Below, one piece after another: positions 59,342 to 64,000 of a stretch of 64,000 nt of DNA. The notes below the pieces were generated by a model, which was not told where the DNA came from, ran no database searches, and worked only from the letters and a program-made list of their open reading frames with translations. A program made the position numbers and the translations under genes. The DNA lies in contig NZ_CAAHFH010000002.1 in assembly GCF_900890705.1 (NCBI RefSeq), positions 806,001 to 870,000 of the forward strand. The letters are read 5' to 3'. Source of the DNA: Pontiella sulfatireligans (GTDB lineage Bacteria; Verrucomicrobiota; Kiritimatiellia; Kiritimatiellales; Pontiellaceae). Position 1 is the first letter of the stretch; each line of letters begins with the position of its first letter.

Positions 59342-61192
59342 TTAACCTTCCGTTTCGCAGGAGAGGATCATCGCCGCCAAATCATCCACAGATTTGGCGG
59401 CGATCCATTGGTCAATAAAGCTGGGATTTTCCGCGCGCCGTGCGATTTCGGCGAGGAAGCGCAGGTGTTGCGTCGGATTGCCGCGGCTGCCAAGCAGCAG
59501 GAAAACGGCATGAATGCCCTGGCCCGCCATGGGGAACTCCAAGCCTTGGATGCTGCGGGCGGCAACCATGTGGAAGCCCTCAACGTCGTTGAGAAGCAGA
59601 TGGGGCAGCGCCACGCCGGCATCGGCCGGGGTTTCGCCCAAACGGTTGCGCTCCAGCAATGCACCTAAGATTAGGTCGCGCGAAATGCCGCTCTGCTTTG
59701 AAAGCAAACCCGCCCCGCGCCGGATCACCTCTTCCGAATCAATCCCGGGCTCTATCTCGATAAAGTCGGCCGACTGCACCACTTGATAAAAAGGATCGTC
59801 TTTGCGCAGGCCCCGTTCCTTCATGATTTCCCGCAGTTCGGTGCGCAGCCCCATCGCATCGGCATCGCGCTCCAACAGCCGCTCGCCCAACCGTTCCGCC
59901 ATCTTGGCAACGGCACCGACCCGAGGCTCCACTCGCGGCCGGACATAGAGGTTGTGCCAGATCACTCCCATAGCCACGAGCCCCATGGCAAAGATGCTCG
60001 AAAGCAGCCCCATCTCGGGAATCAACACCACGGAGATCAGAATACCCACCACCTGGACGTAAGGATAGAGCGGACTCTTGAAGCCGGGGTCGTAGCTCTT
60101 GATGCCGCTTTCGCGCATGACAATCACCGAAATATTGACGAAGGCGAAAACCAGCAGCTGGAACGTGCTGGCCAACTTGGCAATACGCTCGAGCCCAGCC
60201 ACCGAAACAATCAATAGGATCACAACGGACGTCAGTAGAATGGCGTTGTGCGGCGTTTTGAATTTTGAAAAACGGGAAAAGGCGTGCGGGATTACGCGAT
60301 CGCGGCTCATGGCCAGCAAATAACGGCTGCCCGACATAATGCCGGCATTGGCCGTGGTGGCGAAGGCAAGGATCGCCGCAAGACTGATCAGGTGCTTTCC
60401 TGCCGGGCCGATGGATAAAGCGGCGGCATCGCTGAGCGGTGTGAGGGTCTGATAGAGCTGTTCTGCAGGAACCGTTCCCACCACCACCGCAACGACCGTT
60501 CCATACATAATGAGAATAACCAGCAACGAACAGAACATGCCCAGAGGAATATTACGGCCGGGATTTTTTATTTCTTCGGCCACACTGGCCACCTTGGTGA
60601 GCCCGATGTAGCTGATAAACACCAACGCCGCAGTTGGAAGAACCGCCCCGAAACCGTGTGGCGCGAACGGAACATACTGCGCCTGTTGGATCCCCGGGAG
60701 CCCCTTGATGACCAACAGAGTGAGAATAGACAGCAGCCCCGCCACCATCCCCACCTGCAGCTTAGAAGCCTCCTTAGCACCGACTATATTTGTCAGCGTG
60801 AAAACGACCCCGGCCACAATGGCCACCAGCTGCATCGGCAGATTGAGGTAGGAGGCAAGGTAAGCCCCGAAGCCAAGCAGCGCAATACTCGTTTTCAGGA
60901 TGAGCGCCAACCAGACCCCAACCCCATCGACGGTGCCGAACATGCCGCCGAGACTGCGGCTGACAAAGAAATAGGTTCCGCCGGCGCGCGGCATTGCCGT
61001 TGCCATTTCGGCCATGGAAAGCATCGAAGGAATGATCAGCAGGCCTGAGAGCAAATATGCAACGATCACCGCCGGGCCGCATTTCGACGCCGCGATGCCC
61101 GGCAGCACAAACAGCCCCGAACTGATCATCGCGCCCGAACAAATGGCAAACACGTCGAGCAGTCCTAGTTGTTTCTGCAGTTTTCCGGCCAT
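59342..61192 (-). CDS. APC-superfamily amino acid transporter fused to a PTS EIIA domain
   Basis: 616 aa from ATG 61192 (GGAG eight bases upstream; a TTG lies at 61198). Residues 1-420 form a 12-helix amino acid/polyamine antiporter: LGLLDVFAICSGAMISSGLF is the helix-1 GSGI-type substrate loop, followed by SMAEMATAMPRAGGTYFFVS and IGLTKVASVAEEIKNPGRNI. Residues about 480-616 match PTS EIIA type 2 (fructose/mannitol/nitrogen type): LLERNRLGETPADAGVALPH, with the phospho-accepting histidine at about 531, then IHAVFLLLGSRGNPTQHLRF. Fusion of an EIIA domain suggests that transport is regulated by PTS phosphorylation, linking amino acid uptake to carbon or nitrogen state. No other PTS gene is visible here. 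Confidence 0.92.
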   Translation of the reverse strand: MAGKLQKQLGLLDVFAICSGAMISSGLFVLPGIAASKCGPAVIVAYLLSGLLIIPSMLSMAEMATAMPRAGGTYFFVSRSLGGMFGTVDGVGVWLALILKTSIALLGFGAYLASYLNLPMQLVAIVAGVVFTLTNIVGAKEASKLQVGMVAGLLSILTLLVIKGLPGIQQAQYVPFAPHGFGAVLPTAALVFISYIGLTKVASVAEEIKNPGRNIPLGMFCSLLVILIMYGTVVAVVVGTVPAEQLYQTLTPLSDAAALSIGPAGKHLISLAAILAFATTANAGIMSGSRYLLAMSRDRVIPHAFSRFSKFKTPHNAILLTSVVILLIVSVAGLERIAKLASTFQLLVFAFVNISVIVMRESGIKSYDPGFKSPLYPYVQVVGILISVVLIPEMGLLSSIFAMGLVAMGVIWHNLYVRPRVEPRVGAVAKMAERLGERLLERDADAMGLRTELREIMKERGLRKDDPFYQVVQSADFIEIEPGIDSEEVIRRGAGLLSKQSGISRDLILGALLERNRLGETPADAGVALPHLLLNDVEGFHMVAARSIQGLEFPMAGQGIHAVFLLLGSRGNPTQHLRFLAEIARRAENPSFIDQWIAAKSVDDLAAMILSCETEG

Positions 61193-61493
61193 TGGCAACT
61201 CCGTTAATTCCGCCTTACTGCCGTATAGAGTACCAACTTGGTTCCTATTCGGCCAATTAAAAAACCAGCCTTGCTTGCGCGGTAACGGTTCTGCGTATGG
61301 ATGCCGCAGCGGCTTGCACGAAAGCGCTTCGCGCCTAGATTTTTGTCCATTAACCGGGAGCAGCGCCGTTACTTAGACACATATCAATGGTTATGGTTAA
61401 GCCAATCCCGCTATTTGTTGCAGGACGATGGCGACCGGTTGGCAGAAACGCGCAGCGAGCGCATGCCCAACTTTAAAAAAGCGACAACCAAAC

Positions 61494-62447
61494 ATGACAA
61501 GCATGATCAACATCCGTTTCTTTTATTTTTGCATTTGCTTGGCGACGTTGCCGGGGTGCGCATTGATGCGGGACTTGCCCTACCGGGACCGACGGGCGGC
61601 GGCCGACAACGCTTTTGAGAACCAACAATACATCCTTGCGGCGGCGCGCTATGAATCCTTGCGCGACCGCTACCCCGACACCGTCCGGCGCGAAGAGATG
61701 CTCTTGCGCCAAGGCGTGTCGCTGTATTCGGTCTCAAGCTACCATAGCGCCCGCGACGTCTTCATTGACTATATTAAAGAGTATCCGCGTGGATACTATT
61801 TGGAAAACGCCAAGGACTACATCAAGAAAATCGACGTGCTGATGTCGAATGCCACGCCGGCGGCGGCCCAAAAGCTCGCCGAAGCGAAAGCAAAGTCGGA
61901 TTTGGATGCCCTGAACAAGCTGCTGACGGAGCACCCGACCGACTGGCGCGTATACGAAGCCATCGGCGACGCGCATTGGAGGCTAGGCAACTACGACAAG
62001 GCGGTGGACTGCTACTACAAGGCACACCATATTGTTTCGGCCTACGAAGAGCGCAACCTGAACAATGGGAAGCTGATTCTCGACGATTCGGGACAGCCTG
62101 TTCCGGTGAACCCGTACATTCTGAAGGAAATGGAGATCGAGAAACACCCGGTGAGAGTCTACGACCTGCATGCCTATACCTCCCGCAACCAACGCGACAG
62201 GGTAGGAGGCGAAATCCAGTTCTACAACCTCACCGGCAGCCTGCGCAACCAAGGCAAGCAATTGCTGCGCAATGTCGAGGTGGAGGTGCGCTACAAGGAC
62301 ATTGGCAGAAACACGCTCGATGTCGAGTATGTCAAAATCGGCTCGTTGGGTCCGGGCGAAGTACGAGCGTTTTTGTCGCAGGCCGACAACTACGATAATT
62401 TGTACAACATTGTGGACCACGAAGTAGAAGTTCACTGGCAGCAATAA
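61494..62447 (+). CDS. TPR lipoprotein with FxLYD-like C-terminal domain
   Basis: 317 aa from ATG 61494 (ATG 61503 is equally possible). A signal peptide ends in the lipobox LPGC (FYFCICLATLPGCALM), so it should be a lipid-anchored outer-membrane protein. Residues about 30-120 resemble BamD/YfiO-like TPRs (ENQQYILAAARYESLRDRYP then YSVSSYHSARDVFIDYIKEY). A second TPR is WRVYEAIGDAHWRLGNYDKA. The C-terminal 90 residues (GGEIQFYNLTGSLRNQGKQL then LLRNVEVEVRYKDIGR, SLGPGEVRAFL) resemble the FxLYD beta-sandwich. It starts an apparent operon with two secretin-domain proteins and could act as a pilotin or assembly factor. Confidence 0.75.
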   Translation: MTSMINIRFFYFCICLATLPGCALMRDLPYRDRRAAADNAFENQQYILAAARYESLRDRYPDTVRREEMLLRQGVSLYSVSSYHSARDVFIDYIKEYPRGYYLENAKDYIKKIDVLMSNATPAAAQKLAEAKAKSDLDALNKLLTEHPTDWRVYEAIGDAHWRLGNYDKAVDCYYKAHHIVSAYEERNLNNGKLILDDSGQPVPVNPYILKEMEIEKHPVRVYDLHAYTSRNQRDRVGGEIQFYNLTGSLRNQGKQLLRNVEVEVRYKDIGRNTLDVEYVKIGSLGPGEVRAFLSQADNYDNLYNIVDHEVEVHWQQ

Positions 62448-62470
62448 CACATGCCAGCCAAAGAAATTTT

Positions 62471-63397
62471 ATGAAGATTTTGACTACAGGAAAACCGGCA
62501 GCCGGATCGTGGCTCGGGGCGTTTTTGGCCTTGGGCTGCTTGGTGCCGGAAGCCAGGGCAATAGATGAGCGCCCCCAAGTGCGCATCGAGGCTCGCGTGC
62601 TTGAATGGCAGCGCAGCGGCTCGCTGGACGTGGATTTTGCGGTGGCCTACCAGCGCAACTCGGACAGCGACTCGAACGTGGATAGCGCCAGCCTGACGTT
62701 GACGCCAAACCAGCCCCTGACTTCAGCCGCACGTATCTTTTTCGACGACTTGGAGACATCGGCAGGAAATTTCGAAGCGGTGATCGAAACCTTGGAGACC
62801 GCAGGGTCGGTGCATATTCTCAGCAAGCCCTACAATGTGGTGACCTCGGCCGAAATCCCCGAATCCGAATTCAACATTTTGAAAGAGTCCTCACCCGACT
62901 ATACGGCCACCTTGAGCAACGTAACCGAAATCCCCTACGAAAGCGCCAAGGTGGCTGGCCAGAATCTGGTATCGGTGACTGAATACCAAAAATCGGGCGT
63001 TTCGCTGGAGGTCAGCGTTCAGAAAGTGATCGAAAACAACCTGATCGTGCTGACCATGGACATGAACGTATCCGACGTCACGGGTTTCGTGAACGTAGGC
63101 CTGAATAAACAAAAAGAACCCATGCGCGTGCCTACGGTGGACCGGCGGTCGATCAAAAGCCGGGTGATCGTGCCCGACGGACAGATCTTCATTGCAGGCC
63201 TGATGAAAACCACGCAGCAAATTGAAATGCGGCGCGGCATTCCGTGGCTTGGCGAACTGCCGTTGCTGAAATACATCTTTTCCAGCACCCGCACCATCGA
63301 CATGGAAAACGAGTTGGTGTTTCTCGTGAAAGCCGAGATTCTGACTCCCTACAAGCCCTACTTCGGAGAAGAGGAAGGCGCGGGTGAAAAACAATGA
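62471..63397 (+). CDS. Secretin-domain (type II/III secretion family) protein
   Basis: 308 aa. A signal peptide is present (GSWLGAFLALGCLVPEARA). Residues about 40-130 (VRIEARVLEWQRSG..., FEAVIETLETAGSVHILSKP) resemble the first part of the secretin domain, where strands read 'L-x-x-L-x-x-x-G-x-x-x-x-L-x-x-P'. The conserved C-terminal secretin signature is complete: VPDGQIFIAGLMKTTQQIEM, GIPWLGELPLLKYIFSSTRT and ENELVFLVKAEIL. No N0-N3 ring domains or STN domain are present, so this is a minimal secretin about half the usual length. The stop overlaps the start of the next gene (ATGA). Confidence 0.85.
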   Translation: MKILTTGKPAAGSWLGAFLALGCLVPEARAIDERPQVRIEARVLEWQRSGSLDVDFAVAYQRNSDSDSNVDSASLTLTPNQPLTSAARIFFDDLETSAGNFEAVIETLETAGSVHILSKPYNVVTSAEIPESEFNILKESSPDYTATLSNVTEIPYESAKVAGQNLVSVTEYQKSGVSLEVSVQKVIENNLIVLTMDMNVSDVTGFVNVGLNKQKEPMRVPTVDRRSIKSRVIVPDGQIFIAGLMKTTQQIEMRRGIPWLGELPLLKYIFSSTRTIDMENELVFLVKAEILTPYKPYFGEEEGAGEKQ

Positions 63398-64000
63398 AGC
63401 GCATAGCTTGCATAGGTGCGTCCTGGATTTTGGCAGCGGCCTGCGCCGTCGCCGCGCAAACCGACCAGCAAAGCAGCGCGGAAGTGCTGGCCCACCTCAA
63501 AAAACTGCCCCAAAGCAAACCCTTTGCATTCCCTCTCGAAAAGAGCGGCAAACCGGCGCTGAAGGAAAATCCCATTCCTGAAAAGATGCGCTACAAAAAC
63601 AAGCTCGACTGGCACATGGTAGCGATCGAGGCGCTGGTGGTTGAAGTGAACGAGGAACGGACACGCCAACTGGGGTTTACCTACGGCCTCTCGCAAACCT
63701 CCGACTCGAGCTCGCTGGACGGAGCGAACGTGAGCTTAGGCTCACAAAAATTGGGCCTGACCTCCGTACCCCTACTCGCAACGAGCCCCGACGGCTCCAC
63801 CAGCATCAGCTTCGCCGACCGCATGCCCGGCCTGGGCATCAGCCTGTCGGGCATCGATGTGGACTCCTCCGTGGTTGCCGCGCAACTGCGCATGCTGCTC
63901 GACCGCGGCGAAGCCGTTATACGAACGCGTCCGATTGGCGTGGCGCTCAACAAGACCGAGGTGTCCATCGAGACCGTCGACGAGATCCCTTATGTAGACC
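63394..64000 (+). CDS. Second secretin-like protein, 5' part (cut by window end)
   Basis: The frame starts at ATG 63394, four bases before the upstream stop, and is still open at base 64000 (202 codons). MKRIACIGASWILAAACAVA is a signal peptide. Residues about 73-95 (WHMVAIEALVVEVNEERTRQ, LGFTYG) match the 'V-x-IEALIVEV-x-x-x-x-x-x-LG' strand that opens many secretin domains. Residues about 165-200 (AQLRMLLDRGEAVIRTRPIG ... VSIETVDEIPYV) match its 'L-x-x-G-x-A-x-x-x-x-x-P ... x-EIPY' continuation. No C-terminal half can be seen. With the preceding gene it makes a tandem of secretin-family proteins. Confidence 0.75.
   Translation, partial: MKRIACIGASWILAAACAVAAQTDQQSSAEVLAHLKKLPQSKPFAFPLEKSGKPALKENPIPEKMRYKNKLDWHMVAIEALVVEVNEERTRQLGFTYGLSQTSDSSSLDGANVSLGSQKLGLTSVPLLATSPDGSTSISFADRMPGLGISLSGIDVDSSVVAAQLRMLLDRGEAVIRTRPIGVALNKTEVSIETVDEIPYVD

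Noticed and set aside
1..64000. tRNA or rRNA genes
   Set aside because: I saw no cloverleaf with a GGTTCGAATCC-type T-arm in a plausible context and no rRNA-conserved stretches.
1..64000. Intact insertion sequence or prophage
   Set aside because: No transposase, integrase or phage structural gene is present; only short repeats and possible ends are seen.

Overview
The window looks like chromosome of a Gram-negative, PVC-superphylum bacterium. A Kiritimatiellota organism of the Pontiella type is the best guess. The reasons are a formylglycine sulfatase, giant secreted GLUG and beta-helix proteins, secreted proteins with Verrucomicrobia-style C-termini, a long-form ketol-acid reductoisomerase, a lipobox protein with secretin-domain partners, and large intergenic regions filled with mosaic repeats. 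This is inference from gene style, since no rRNA or tRNA is present to test it.

Layout. 1-1.2 kb: the 3' end of a YacP-type NYN gene and a VF530-domain gene. 1.5-7.9 kb: a 1448-aa GLUG-repeat exported protein divergent from a sulfatase. 8.4-11.2 kb: thiM-thiE, bracketed by a short direct repeat and gene relics, then a methyltransferase. 11.2-17.2 kb: repeat-rich DNA on both sides of a secreted beta-helix protein. 17.2-19.1 kb: an RNase II/R-type exoribonuclease. 19.6-22.4 kb: nucleotidyltransferase, PLP enzyme and CDP-alcohol phosphotransferase, which together could build a phospholipid or phosphodiester head group by a Kennedy-like route. 22.5-25.4 kb: an esterase-like hydrolase, a repeat-rich gap, and an Hpt/response-regulator pair.

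25.9-46 kb is a surface-glycan region. It holds glycosyltransferases (GT4 and two GT2), a multi-PAS sensor kinase with two receiver proteins, two FemAB/BioF2-like acyltransferases and a PglK-like ABC exporter. It also holds a GNAT, an Aat-fold aminoacyltransferase, a NodU-type carbamoyltransferase, a DUF418 membrane protein, an MNT-fold nucleotidyltransferase and an alkaline-phosphatase-superfamily enzyme. The mix suggests a polymer decorated with carbamoyl, acyl, aminoacyl and possibly phospho groups.

46-49 kb: DUF3820, Bcp peroxiredoxin, IlvC and an FKBP-like protein. 49-52.6 kb: a CARDB/fibronectin exported protein flanked by the FKBP gene and a truncated copy of it. 52.8-57 kb: a soluble FtsK-type translocase followed by an LRV-repeat protein and two small proteins. 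57.1-59.2 kb: a two-gene unit, a TolQ/ExbB-like four-helix membrane protein plus a long coiled-coil protein anchored by one Asp-containing helix as in TolR/ExbD. This is the most promising undescribed system here. 59.3-61.2 kb: an APC transporter fused to a PTS EIIA domain. 61.5 kb to the end: a TPR lipoprotein and two tandem secretin-domain proteins, the last cut by the window edge.

For most genes I moved the start to an internal ATG with a better ribosome-binding site or a proper signal peptide. Where no Shine-Dalgarno sequence is visible I say so.
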